A program made the position numbers and the translations under genes. This document shows positions 10,677-21,199 of a stretch of 64,000 nucleotides of DNA, piece by piece. The notes under the pieces were generated by a model. It worked only from the letters and a program-made list of their open reading frames with translations. It did not search any database and was not told the origin of the DNA. The stretch is from the NCBI GenBank assembly GCA_021234155.1, contig JAJEKV010000003.1, forward strand, positions 34,209,166 to 34,273,165, written 5' to 3'. Each line of letters begins with the position of its first letter. Positions within the stretch are counted from its first letter, which is position 1. The DNA comes from Isoetes taiwanensis (lineage: Eukaryota; Streptophyta; Lycopodiopsida; Isoetales; Isoetaceae).

Positions 10677-13600
10677 TCATCGGACAAACTTACATTTTGC
10701 GACAAGATCGGGATGCATCTCATCCTCCCACTCATTTAATCCCTGATCACTTGAGCCTTCATCCTCAGCTTCACTCTCAAAACTGGATGTACTCGAACGA
10801 TCTTCTTCCTCACTGTCTACAAGTGAGTCCTCATCATCATCTTTTTTGGCCACCTTTCTAGGTTGTTTGTCTAATCCACATGCCGACCTTATTAAAGTTT
10901 GAGTGACCATACGTAACTTACTAGCAGCGGTCGTAACAAAGTCATATGCAAGAACCTTCACTTGGATAGATCTATGGCAAAGAAGCTTTGGACTTTGCTC
11001 TCTTTCCCACTCTGTTTTTACCATCTCCAAAGTATAACTCCCCCTTTGAAAAGCAATGGCAAAGATTTGTTCTCATCCATTGCACTTTTAATTGAGTGGG
11101 AATTCCATCCTCTCTTGTTACCTCCAATTACTTTAGCTAGCCGGAATGGCTTCCCGTTCATCATTATCGGTGGGACAGCTATGAGCATTCCTTTTTCGAA
11201 TCTCGAGACCGAACCGGATACTCGAAAGCAACTTGTTGTCTTTGTGCGCCGGGGCGGTGTACATGACTCTGTCATCTTCATCCGAGCTAGCCAATATCTC
11301 TACATGTTCCTCTTGATTATCAACTTGCACGGGGAGAGTTTGCCTAGATGGCCGCTTGAATATAAACTGGTCTTCGACCTTGTAATGAAGCTTGCAAAAT
11401 ATCCGTTGCCTAGAAAAAAGCGGAGGCCACCATAAAGCATCCGCCTCCCCAAAGTGGTTAGAACCGCGGTGAATACTTGTCTCAATAAAATCCAATGATT
11501 TGCTTTGAGTCAAATGCTCTTCCCTCCTTTTACTCTTTGTGATTTCTTTCAAGCTTTTAGAGGCATTTGCTCTGCGAGCATGGAACTAGTATTGGGGATG
11601 GTGCGAATGAATTGAATACTGGCTGGGTCGCCACCGCAAAGATGTGGCATATTTCTTTCCTTGTAAGATGGCCCCGCCATCTACAAGTGAAATTTTGATC
11701 CGATGTTGAAATGTAATGTTTCTCAAGGGCTCAATAGCACAGTGACCCAGTTGATCTCTTCGAAAAATCCATTCTTTGAAATCATAAGTTTCTTCCAACA
11801 ACTCGATGTCTGGACGAGGATTGTAGGAATCTTGGATAACCTCAATCATTGCTGGTAGGCTGAGAGCTTTTTTTCGAGCAAGACGTTTAGAGAACCTCAT
11901 CAACATCTCGATCAATTTGGTCGGGTGTATGACCAACAAGCGTGAAACCAATCTTGACCTTCTTGAAGATTTGTTTCTCTACTAGCATAGCACCTGATAA
12001 GCAAACAACGCCTGATTCTTATTTTCCCTTTGTCGTGTTGTCTAGCTGAAGATACAGAACCGGTGGTATATGTTCTAGATTGGAAAGAAGCTTATTCAAT
12101 ATTGTGATAGTGAGATTTGGATCAGCATGAATGTTTGGATAATTCAAAAATGCCTTGCAAGATAGTTTTCCATTAAATACCATAGCACCAACAACATGCG
12201 CGGATGTATGAAATCTTCTTCAAAGAAGATCCTTAGGCACATTGACAAAATGTGGTAGGGTGGTCTTCTTCCGTCCATTCCATCAATAACAACTGATATG
12301 TAGTTGAGTGGTTGTTCCATTGCTTTCTTCCTATGTTTTGTCGGTTTTCTCCTTTCCAAAGATTGTTGTTCTCTCAGTGGGCTTGTTCGGTTTCTCCTTC
12401 AATGCATCCTAAAATGAAAATATGTTTAGGAAAGAACCTACTTTTAAGTAGAACTAGGCAAGAACACGCCCCGAAGCTTACTTTTAGTGTGAAGTGTCCT
12501 TGCATTTTGTCTCGAGCTTTTAATTCGCATGTAGCACAAAATGACATCCTATGCTTTCTAGGAATGGACACGAAAAACTCTTTTTTCCGAAAGCAAAAAG
12601 TAAGAGTAGCGCACAAAGCGTTCTCGGCCTCAACACACATCTCCTTATAATTATCGTGAGACTTCTTGTTTCGCGGAAATTGTCACTCAAGTGGTACATA
12701 GGGCTATTGGGGAGTTTCTCACAAGACTCCTTAAAAGAAACCTTCCATCCAGGAAACACATTGAAGGGCATGAATTCGTTATGCCTCCTGAATGGCAAGA
12801 GTCATTGATGCCCGGATTCTTGTCAAAGCCTTTTCTTCAGCGGTCAAGTCGCCTGTTGCCTAAAGCATGAATCAATTTGAAGCCCGTTTGATGAGGCGTG
12901 TGGCCACCACCGTAAGTAAACTTCACCATCATCCGCCTAATATTGAAGGCTAAGTAGCCCCTTTGGTCTAGCGAGTCATTGAATCAGAATATCACGAATC
13001 AACCTCAATTCCTTTAGTCCAATCTTAAGCAAACAACGTTGAGAACAACAATTGCTTTGTATGTGTTGCCCGCAAGTGAGCCTCGTCCATGAGTTTCTTT
13101 CTTCTAACAGTTGTACATGCTTTCTTGTGTAAGTTACGTTTAAGATTCTTACTTGCAGGGGCTTTGAATTCGAACAAGGAGTCTTGTGGCTTTGGTAGGT
13201 CCTCGTCTGAGAGATCAACATGAGGTGTTTCTTCGTCTGAGAGATCAACTTGAGGTGTACTTGTACATCTTTGATAGGTTTGGTGTGTGCAAGTCCTGGG
13301 GAGGTGCTTTCCCTCTCTCCGGGAAAAATAATCGAGGTTGGTGACGTGGTTGACCAGCTCCGAAGCGTCGTGAGAACACGGGAGTTGCGTGTCAATGGCT
13401 ATTTCCACTTGTTGTAGTATCATTTAGCGAAATTGATGGAGTTGGCGGATTTGCCTCCCGGGGATTTAGCCTACGGTGGACTAAGGGCTACGTACTAAAA
13501 ACCGGTGGGTGGAGGTAGTCCGACCTCTCTAGCCCGAGGTGGAGTAAAACGCATTGGTGGGGGGCGACGGCGCTCGGGGCGGTGTGGTGAAGTAAGTTGA

Positions 13601-13780
13601 ACCGGTGGTGGAAGCCGAGGTGGTCGTCTTTGGAGTAAACTCAACAGAAATGGGGTTTGAATATCAAAGGCGACTTTCCGAGGCCACTTTCGGTGTCGGG
13701 CTTGAGGGGTGTGAATGTCATTGCGGAGGAAGCCCGCTGAACGGGGACTTGGAGGCTCTGTGATTCTTTTTTTTTTCTCG
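10677..13780 (-). pseudogene. DUF7869-type transposase-like protein, copy 1
   Basis: Minus-strand pieces give the domain order of the DUF7869 family. A basic N-terminus begins near 13772 (MAREKK; the A-tract may hide an indel). A cysteine segment lies at about 12600-12500 (RKHRMSFCATCELKARDKM). NYISVVIDGMD follows at 12308-12273, then VLYLQLDNT at about 12063-12037, VGHT..QID at about 11935-11910, and RFSKRLARKKAL with PRPDIELLEETYDF down to 11586. The C-terminal part continues to 10677 with an acidic tail ending KCKFVR. VIDGMD, LQLDNT and VGHTHDQID are the hallmark acidic/His blocks of this family, which is widespread in transposon-derived genes. At least five frameshifts interrupt the frame, one of them inside the GMD block. 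It is divergent from the ParB-methyltransferase gene, with starts about 390 bp apart. Confidence 0.65.
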
Positions 13781-13805
13781 AGCCATTTTGAAAAGGTAGC
13801 GTCCA

Positions 13806-13970
13806 CAATCGTGATAAATTTATACCTGACGTAAGAAGCGGATGGTAAAAGTTTACGGGGATGGTATAAATTTATCTGAGAAGGCAAACTTGTAGAGGCT
13901 GCGTATAAAATTTATCTGAGATGGTATAAATTTATACCGAGGAGGAAGACACGGTATAAATTTATACGAA
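13806..13970. repeat. TATAAATTTATA palindromes in the divergent promoter
   Basis: Five copies of the same palindrome as in the introns of the neighbouring gene lie between the two divergent starts (near 13813, 13864, 13902, 13924, 13954). Some are truncated to TATAAATTTATC. They overlap the 5' end of the minus-strand gene. Confidence 0.7.
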
Positions 13971-14111
13971 AACTCAAAGACACTTGTATTGGAATCTTTA
14001 TGGAGAAAAGCTATCTGAAACCGGCATTAGCGAGGGGGTACTTAAGCCCCACGAACGCCACCCTATTTTCCATATCATGCTTTCCATTTCCCGAAGGCTT
14101 TCGCGATCCAT

Positions 14112-14118
14112 TTATATA
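14112..14118 (+). promoter_or_regulatory. TATA box of ParB-methyltransferase gene
   Basis: TTATATA lies 50 bp upstream of the proposed ATG (14168). It is not part of a palindrome copy. Position fits a plant core promoter with a very short leader. Confidence 0.45.
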
Positions 14119-14167
14119 CCCCCTTTTATTTGCTTTCCGGAACCTCTATACGCTAGTCCATACGGTC

Positions 14168-17100
14168 ATGGCCACGTAAGTCTACTTTCCGTACTGTTTT
14201 AGTTTTGCTTTTGTTTTAAACTGTTAGAGTGTAGGCCCCCACGGTATAAATTTATACGCTTCGTGCTCCCGAGCGTATAAATTTATCGCCTCTTTCGGCG
14301 GTATAAATTTATACGCTCCGATTAACCGGCGGTATAAATTTATAATGCGCTCGATTATGGAGCGGTATAAATTTATACCCCAATTAACGGGCGTATAAAT
14401 TTATCATGGCCGAAAGCACGAAGCGTATAAATTTATACCTTCAGCTTCCAGCGTATAAATTTATCACGGCTCGAGCACGGCGGTATAAATTTATACCGCT
14501 CGAACCGCAGAGCGGTATAAATTTATACGCAAGTGCTCGGGCGGTATAAATTTATACCTTCGGCTTACCGGGCGATATAAATTTATACCCTTCCAGAACC
14601 ATTTTAGATTCTTGATGTCTAGTACTCAATGAATAGTCCCGAATCTTAATATTTTGGTATTATTGCTGTGTTTTCAGCTTAAATGACACAAATGAAGTGT
14701 TAATTTAGTGTCGATTTTATGGCCCTTCATTTTCTTTTTCTACTGTTTTTGTGTTTCAAAAATTCGAAAAAGGTTTAGTTTCTTGTCTAAAAGTCATTTT
14801 TTTTGCGCATTACAGTGGCCCTAAGATCAAGTTTGTACTCGGAGGGTCATCATCAAAGGGTGCACCACCAGAGCCACAAACATATGAACTCAAGGATCAG
14901 ATGTGGTGCGTCCACAGTATAAGAGAGAGTAAACCCAATCGAGTCGTACCTTTACTTGTGCAAACTTTCAGGGAAGGCCAAGTTCAAGCCTGATGATTAT
15001 TACCCTGCTGGCGAAATTATTAGCATTGTGACCACAGAGAACGATGATGAAATTTTAATGCAGTGCAACCATGACAAGGGCCCCGTCTACTATGTTCTGA
15101 ATAGTAGAATGCTTAGAATGAGCATGTGCAAGCCCAAAGACGTGCACGATTACATTGCGGAAAATTACAAGAACGGCTTTGTAAGTTATTCTTAGTTGCT
15201 TTCTGTATAAATTTATACCGTCATTCTCTAAACTTAACCCTGCATTGCAGGAGATAGTAGAAATTTTGATGTCAGTAGTGCTGTGCGACGAAAAAGTGTT
15301 GGTCAAGGGTCTATGGTACCCCCTTACTGTCGAAGAGGAAGTAGCAGAGGAAGTGGAAGAGGAAGAGGAAGAGGAGGAACCAGTGGTAACAAAGGGAAAG
15401 GGTAGGAAGCATTCCCTGGTAGTAGATACACAGCCTCCTACCAAGAAAAAATCTAGAACCACAAAGTCCTTGACTATAGAGGAGTCAGCAGAAGCTCTTC
15501 AGAAGGCTCCTGGAGCAGATATCGTTGTGAAGCCCGCAGATAAGTCAAGTGCTATTCTAAAACGGGTTAATGAAACTAAACTGCTCAAACAAACTATTTC
15601 TTTGACATTGAGCACTATAAAAAGGCCGCCTAAGAATGAAGATGGGGTCAGAGTGCTTCAGGTCCGGAAGCTGTACGCGGCACATGTGGCTATACTGAAG
15701 CAAAGAATGAGAAGAAATCCTCATGCCCATGTGTCGCCACTAGTTGTAATGGTGGACAGGAGTCAGTGCAACCAACTGAAAGATTATAAAAAGGCTGACT
15801 TCGAAGATTATACATATTATGTACTTGGAGGCACACATAGTTATAAAGCACGGAAGGAACTTTCGAAGGAAGAAACCCGTAATGAAGTTTGGAAGACCGT
15901 AGAAGCACATATATACGTGGGAGTCACAGATGAAGAAGCAAAGGTCATTGCCGTGAGTCATAATCTCGACAACGACTTCAGACTAAAAATGAGCCTGATA
16001 GACAAGATCCGCTTCATGCACAGGGAATACATGGAGTTCAAACAAATGTATGGGGAGGACTTCAAAAAACAAAAAAACAAACTCCAAGAACTTCGAGAAG
16101 CTTGTGTCACAGAGTGCTGCCTCAGCTATGATTCAGACAAAAAGCCCATAATGGCTGTGAAGCAGTACGACAATTACTTCCAGCTTGCTTTCAGAGATGG
16201 TCAAGTAAGTAAAAGCTTTTATTTAGTTCTCAGTAGTATGCTTAGCTTAGCTTACTTTGTGTATTAACACCGAACATTGTATATTAGCACCAACTAAGGA
16301 AGACAAGCCACGGTATAAATTTATCACGGAGTGCACTCCGGTATAAAAATTTATACTGGTGCACGGACACGGTATAAATTTATACCGTCTTTAAACTGCA
16401 GTATAAATTTATATCGCGGTGCGCTATGAAATAGCGGTATAAATTTATACCGTGCACGGGCACGGTATAAATTTATATCGCTACCGATTTATAAATTTAT
16501 ACCGCGCGCAGGCACCTTATAAATTTATCCGCTACCTACCTGCGGTATAAATTTATCTGGGTGCTGGTCTTCTGCGTGTGCAATTAGACAGTGTACTTTG
16601 TAGGCCATTCAACACTAAACTACTTGTGTTCGATCATTCACAGGTGTGGGATCTTCAAGAAAGAATATTTTGCATGTTCGAAGATGGTGAGCTAAAAGAA
16701 CAGTCCAGCTCTGCCGGAAAAAAACCAAAAAAAGGTGGTGAAGCAAAACAGAAAAACATGAGCATCGTACCCTGGACGCAGCTACAGGGTTTAAAAAGCA
16801 AGGAAATTTTTGTGAGACTATTAGAAAAAGTAGTGGCCAAGGAATTTACTCTAGACGAAATGGCCAAAGAAGCTAAGACGTAAGCCACATTTCCCATGTC
16901 GTCTTCTTTTTTTCCTAATTTTGTCTGACAACGTTTTTTCCCTCTGCTGAATGAAAAAGACATTGTCACCCGCCAAAAGGCAGAGTTAATGAAGCAACTA
17001 AACACAGGCCCGGGAGGAGTGCAAGGCTTTGTATCCAACTTCTACTACGAGATAGTATTATCGAGAGCAACCTGCCGTTAACTTTAGTGGTCGGGTAAGG

Positions 17101-18591
17101 TTTTCGTAAAATACTTTTGTTTTCGTGCCTTTGTCTTACAATTTTCTTGCGGAACAAGAAGAAAGGGCTACCGGCGGGATTTTAAAACCGGTTCGTAGGG
17201 GCCAAGGAGGAGAGGCGTAGACCAAGGCAATTGAGCAGGGGAAAAGAAGTCGGCCTGGCGGTTTTGACACCAGTTATGAACGGTTCACAACATTCGGTCA
17301 GGACTGCTTGTACAGGGTTGTTCATGGGGATTGCACGAGGTTGGGAAGTCTTTTGGACAAGCAAAATTATACATTGTGTATTGCAGACATTCCTTACGGG
17401 TTCAAAATCAAGGATAGCTCTTTCGACGAGGAGGCCTTTACGCACGTGCAAGTCCGTGCTTTTCTGGACGGCCTGAAGGAAATCACGACATCTGAAAACT
17501 GGAGGGTCATTATTTTTCATTCCGACCTGCAGACGATGTCGGTGCTTAAGCCAATGGGAGCTGTCTGTAACGCGGGCTTTGAAAACTGCGTATGGTAAGC
17601 TTTGAATTTATTGCTTTTCTATTCACTTAACACCACGGTATAAATTTATACCTCAGTCGCCTCGTGGTATAAATTTATACAGCAAGGCAACCTCCGTATA
17701 AATTTATACGGCACGGCACCGTGGTCTAAGTTTATACAGCAAGGCAATGGTGGTATAAATTTATACTGCCACACCATTGAACTAACTTATTTTGTTTGGC
17801 AGGCTAAAAACAAATGTCAAAGGACATGGTGGTGGTCCGCGTTTAGTAAGCTGCTTTGAACATTTCCATATAGGTTTTTACAGCGCGGACACCAAAAAAA
17901 CCATGGTTCATTTCAATACGCAAAATGAGAAGAGCCCACCACAACGCCTTTCGATTATCAGGCTTTGTTCTACAAAATTAAAGACCCACGGCTGACAAAG
18001 TGACGTGGTATCTCATTACGGAAGCCCGCGGCTAATTAATAACTTAATACGATTGGTTTTCGCGGAGACCGGATTCTAGATGCATTTTCCTCGCTCGGGC
18101 ACCACGGCCGTTTAAGCCCTTAAGCGGGGCGCAATGTTGTCTCCGTCGACATAGACCGGACAAAATAAGTTTCGTCCGGGACAAGGATAAGCTCTTGTGA
18201 ATCCTTTCCTGATGAAAACGAGGAACTGGGAGCAAAGAACGGTGCTGGCGATGTTAAAGGCACATACAAAATCCAGCCTCCACTTACGGGAAGAAGAGAT
18301 GAGGAGGTGGAGTTTGTCGACCTGGAGCCTGTGGTGCACGAGGCAGAAAAAGCGACACATTGCACTGCGCCATTGGAATCGAGCGGCCTCTGCTATCATA
18401 CCCTCACAAGAGTCGATCCTAAAGAGTGCGAGAGTCCCGTGGATCTGGAAGACCCACCTCGGTTGTATAAATTTATACTGATCCAAGATTACAAACTAAC
18501 TTTCATTGTAAACTATGTGCTAAGAAATATAACATGTCTTGATGGTGATTTTTTTTTATCACGAAAGCTTTGTCTCTTCAACAATGCTTAA
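14168..18591 (+). CDS. ParB-like domain fused to beta-class N4/N6 DNA methyltransferase, copy B
   Basis: Proposed exons: 14168-14175 (ATG GCC AC), 14816-15180, 15251-16204, 16644-16879, about 16960-17090, about 17150-17594, 17803-18591. Boundaries are GTAAG..CAG, and exon 1 joins exon 2 in phase. Exon 3 starts with an acidic linker, then a ParB/Srx-like domain (about 15600-15980): RMRRNPHAHVSPLVVMVD, YVLGGTHSYKARKEL at 15818-15862, DEEAKVIAVSHNLDNDF. The methyltransferase begins with VVHGDC and has motif IV as DIPYG (17386-17400), then GFENCVW, HGGGPRL and, after frameshifts, ILDAFSSLG (18073-18099). Motif IV before motif I is the beta-class order. Pro replaces nothing essential, but DPPY is here DIPY. 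One frameshift lies near 14977 and several lie after 17990. Known: ParB plus methylase proteins occur in bacteria and phages. Predicted role: nuclear DNA base methylation on an element. Activity is unproven. Confidence 0.6.
14243..14590. repeat. Palindrome array in intron 1 (12 units)
   Basis: Twelve copies of GGTATAAATTTATACC or close variants, with TATAAATTTA starting at 14245, 14276, 14302, 14333, 14366, 14394, 14426, 14454, 14484, 14516, 14545 and 14576. Spacing is 26-33 bp, about 30 on average. The 12-18 bp between copies differ in sequence but are GC-rich and often contain CGG, CTCG or CTTCGG. Several right arms end early (TTTATC). Each full unit is a perfect palindrome. Confidence 0.9.
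15204..15220. repeat. Single palindrome copy in intron 2
   Basis: The 70-bp intron 15181-15250 contains one TGTATAAATTTATACC. Even this short intron has a copy. Confidence 0.8.
16312..16560. repeat. Palindrome array in intron 3 (9 units)
   Basis: Copies start near 16314, 16342, 16373, 16402, 16438, 16466, 16490, 16518 and 16546, spaced 24-36 bp. Some vary (GTATAAAAATTTATAC, TTATAAATTTAT). Short GC-rich spacers resemble one another (GTGCACGG, GCTACC). The array fills the intron between 16205 and 16643. Confidence 0.9.
17637..17770. repeat. Palindrome array in intron 6 (5 units)
   Basis: Five copies at about 17639, 17668, 17697, 17725 and 17754, with 28-29 bp spacing, the most regular of the arrays. 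Spacers share AGCAAGGCAA and GGCACC. The array ends 30 bp before the splice acceptor at 17802. One further copy lies at 18467 within the last exon. Confidence 0.9.
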
Positions 18592-18899
18592 TTAGAAGAA
18601 CTCTTTCTTGCTCCATGATTTCACACTCTTTGTCTTTCCTATGTTTAATTTTCTTAGTACTTATATTAAGCTTGCAAAAAGACAAACTATATTTCCTTCT
18701 ATTTTCAACAATAAATACTTATTCAGTTTTTTAATTTAATGTCTCCCTCCTCAAAACAAGCTTTTTTTTTTTTGGCCCTCTTTAAAAAATGAAAAGGCTT
18801 CAAAAATGTTGCTTTTTTGGGGGTATTTCGAATACTAATTGCTTAACAATCTATTTTGCTCCCTATTTTGTCTGTTTTTTTCAAGTTTCCAATTTTTAT

Positions 18900-18975
18900 A
18901 AAGGAATCTTTCAAACGCACTTCTTAAATAAGTGCGTTTCATTTTAAACCTTGTTATACAAGATTCTGGCAAATA
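18900..18975 (-). repeat. Right inverted repeat / hairpin module
   Basis: Contains GGAATCTTTC, then a stem-loop formed by AAACGCACTT (about 18913) and AAGTGCGTTT (about 18930), then ATTTTAAACCTTGTT. The outer 30 bp is the inverted match of 10266-10295. A third module at 52166-52225 has the same layout with different stem bases. Confidence 0.6.
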
Positions 18976-19377
18976 AGATGGTGCAGCTATTAGGATATTA
19001 CCCAAAATGGCTTCGAGGTCTGCAACTGTAATTATCAGCTTAGTATTCTCCATTTCAAGCCCCTCCAGAGCACGACACTACTCATTGAATAAGTTTATGC
19101 TTGTAGCCTATCTTTGTACGGGAGGAACTTCGGTTGAATCTGGCGCCACATATGTTTCGATTGAATCTGGCGCTTGGCGAATTCATAAATCTGTAAGTTA
19201 GAGAGAAAAAAGAAATTAGTGATTTCGCGCCATGAGCTAATACCATTCATTTGTAATTTAAATGCACTACTGGCATTAGCAGGTCTTATGAATTGTAAAC
19301 TCATTTAATGCATTAAAAAATTTAGCAGGTCTTTGTTAGGAAATATTAAGGTACGAAAGCTAGTTACTGTATGCAGT

Positions 19378-19579
19378 GAGAGAGCTGAAGTGAAATCACG
19401 CCAGGCGCGAAATATCTTTGTGTGCAAAATTTTTAAATTGTACAGGTTCAATACACGCCTGGCGTAGATTGGATAAAGCTAATTACTGTATAATTCACGC
19501 CAGGCGTGTATTGGACCTGTACAATTAAAAAAAATTTGCACACAATAATATCTCGAACCTGGCGTGATACTTCGGCTCT
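19378..19579. repeat. Foldback repeat with CACGCCAGGCGTG cores
   Basis: Arms at about 19378-19463 and 19499-19579 are inverted copies (GAGAGAGCTGAAG at one end, CTTCGGCTCTCTC at the other; internal blocks TTGTACAGGT and ACCTGTACAA, GTGTGCAAA and TTTGCACAC). The motif CACGCCAGGCGTG or a variant occurs four times, at about 19397, 19455, 19499 and 19560. The same core is dispersed in the intron of copy A at 7.1-7.7 kb. Confidence 0.75.
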
Positions 19580-19621
19580 CTCAAAATTAGGAATGTTTAG
19601 AGCCAGAATTCAAAACATGTT

Positions 19622-19880
19622 CTGAACAAATTATAGTTGTGCTTTCAAATTAGAGTTGACACTAAAGAAACATATTGCAGTCATTAAATCCTTGTATTGC
19701 CATTGAAAATTTTTACATTAGGCCTTTTATTAGAGTTGCGAAATTCAAAGCGACTTACGAAGAAATTCTGGTTACGCTTTCAAGTTAGAGTAGAAACTAA
19801 AGAAACATATTTTAGTCAGTAAATCCTTGTATTGCAATTGAAAAGTTTTACATAAGGCCTTTTATTAGAGTTGCCCGACT
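19622..19880. repeat. Direct duplication of ~130 bp
   Basis: Segments at about 19622-19745 and 19758-19878 share CTAAAGAAACATATT, CAGTAAATCCTTGTATTG and AGGCCTTTTATTAGAGTTG with scattered substitutions. The AGGCC-containing end resembles the GGCACTAAGGCC repeats downstream of the acidic gene at 52.4 kb. Confidence 0.65.
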
Positions 19881-20025
19881 CGTGTTTACAAAATTCACGA
19901 AGTTCTAGGCGGGTTTAAGGAGATGCCTAGCTCCATTCATAATCATCATTTGAGGCCTTTTTTGGAGATGCCCAGCTCGCTCTTCTGAACCAAAAACTAA
20001 ATAACAAAAACAAAAAAAAAAAAAT

Positions 20026-20510
20026 TCAGCCCTCTACCTCCTCCTCTTCGTCCTCCTCCTCTTCTTCCTCTGAGCTTTCATCCGCCATCTTAAATCGGGA
20101 TGTCTTTGGCGACATCTTAGATCTTCGGAGGAGGAGAGGGCGTCCATAATCAGTGCTTTTTTTTTCTTCTAATTCTTCCCGCCATTCTTCATCACACTTC
20201 CTCCATTTCTTCTTCTTTTTCAATCAATCAGTCTCTATCTCCTCATCTGAATCAAAGGGGAGTATGGGGGACTTCGAGGCTGCCGGTGCTTTGGTGCTCA
20301 AATAATCTTTTCGGGGCTGAAGCTTGCCACGAAGAAATAACTCCCGCATAATTATCCGGACTGTGGTGCGGGGGCAGCCACCAATGACATCTGGCGAGGG
20401 GGGAATGGATTTCTTTATCAATTTTTTGATCGCCTCTTAAGCCTCTGGAGGCGGTCCGACGGGATGGAGCGGGAAGAGGCCGGGCAGCATGGCTCACCAT
20501 GGTAAGGAAG
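20026..20510 (-). pseudogene. Small acidic-protein gene, family member 1
   Basis: Minus-strand coding read in three frames: an Arg/Ser/Pro-rich start near 20500 (MVSHAARPLPAPSRR), a middle frame with PDVIGGCPRTTVRIIMREL and FDSDEEIETD, then KKKKWRKCDEEW and a Glu tail (ESSEEEEEEDEEEEVEG) ending at 20026. Two frameshifts separate the frames. The acidic tail, strand and position relative to hairpin or repeat sequences match loci at 52.5 and 62.2 kb. No catalytic motif is visible; the product may be a small nuclear acidic protein of a transposon. Confidence 0.4.
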
Positions 20511-21199
20511 GAAGGAAGAAAGGATTGGCGCTAGAAGGAATGGAGGGTTTCATGCATGCAAGGTTTCTTATAGGCGCGGTTGTAATTATGATTCCATCAC
20601 ATCATACAAGATTTATATCCTATACGAATTAGCTATCATTACTTCTATTGAATTAATTACGCCCTAGGTTATCATTAATTCTCTATAGAATTACCCACAT
20701 GTCGACTATACTTAAAACCTATGTTTTCATTAATTTTGTATAATTACCTAGACCTCAGCTATACTTACACACAACTTTGGCCTATCTAGATTTACGACCT
20801 ATACTTACCTCATTAGTACTACTAGCATACACCCTATTTTACCATTAATTTTGCAATAATTACCTACACCTAAGCTATACTTACAACCTATTTTTGGCTG
20901 CACTTACAACATATATTTGTCCATTTAATGGTTTTGGTATTTCTTAAAGTTCCTTTAATCGGTTCTCAAAATTACTTTGTCCTTTTTGAACTAATATTAA
21001 GACATTTCACTTTATATAGGTGAAGCGTGTGGATCCTAAAAGGTAAAAATGTAATACCTATCCCCAAAATGTTTCAACATTGTTACCACATGTTCTTATC
21101 ACATTGTTACCCCATTGTAAACATTGTTCTTGTAGGTCAATCTTGGGACCACCCAAAGGGTGTTGAAATTTTGAGACTACTAAACAAATTATCCTCTGA

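Larger units (their letters stand above)
10266..18955. mobile_element. Candidate DNA transposon carrying a divergent DUF7869 / ParB-methyltransferase gene pair
   Basis: The block contains a minus-strand transposase-like gene (10677-13780) and a plus-strand ParB-methyltransferase gene (14168-18591) sharing one upstream region. Inverted copies of a 30-bp sequence, 29 of 30 identical, lie at 10266-10295 and 18926-18955 (core AAAATGAAACGCACTTATTT). Each is followed inward by a GGAATCTTT / AAAGATTCC segment. This is what terminal or subterminal inverted repeats would look like for an 8.7-kb element. The true outer ends and a target-site duplication are not identified, so the boundaries are provisional. 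Confidence 0.45.

Noticed and set aside
13984-14202. 72-aa plus ORF just upstream of copy B as a gene
   Set aside because: It overlaps the TATA box, leader and first splice donor of copy B.
14243-14590. CRISPR array (short palindromic repeats with unique spacers)
   Set aside because: Spacing varies by several bases, repeats are 16 bp and degenerate, no cas genes exist and the sequence is a plant intron.
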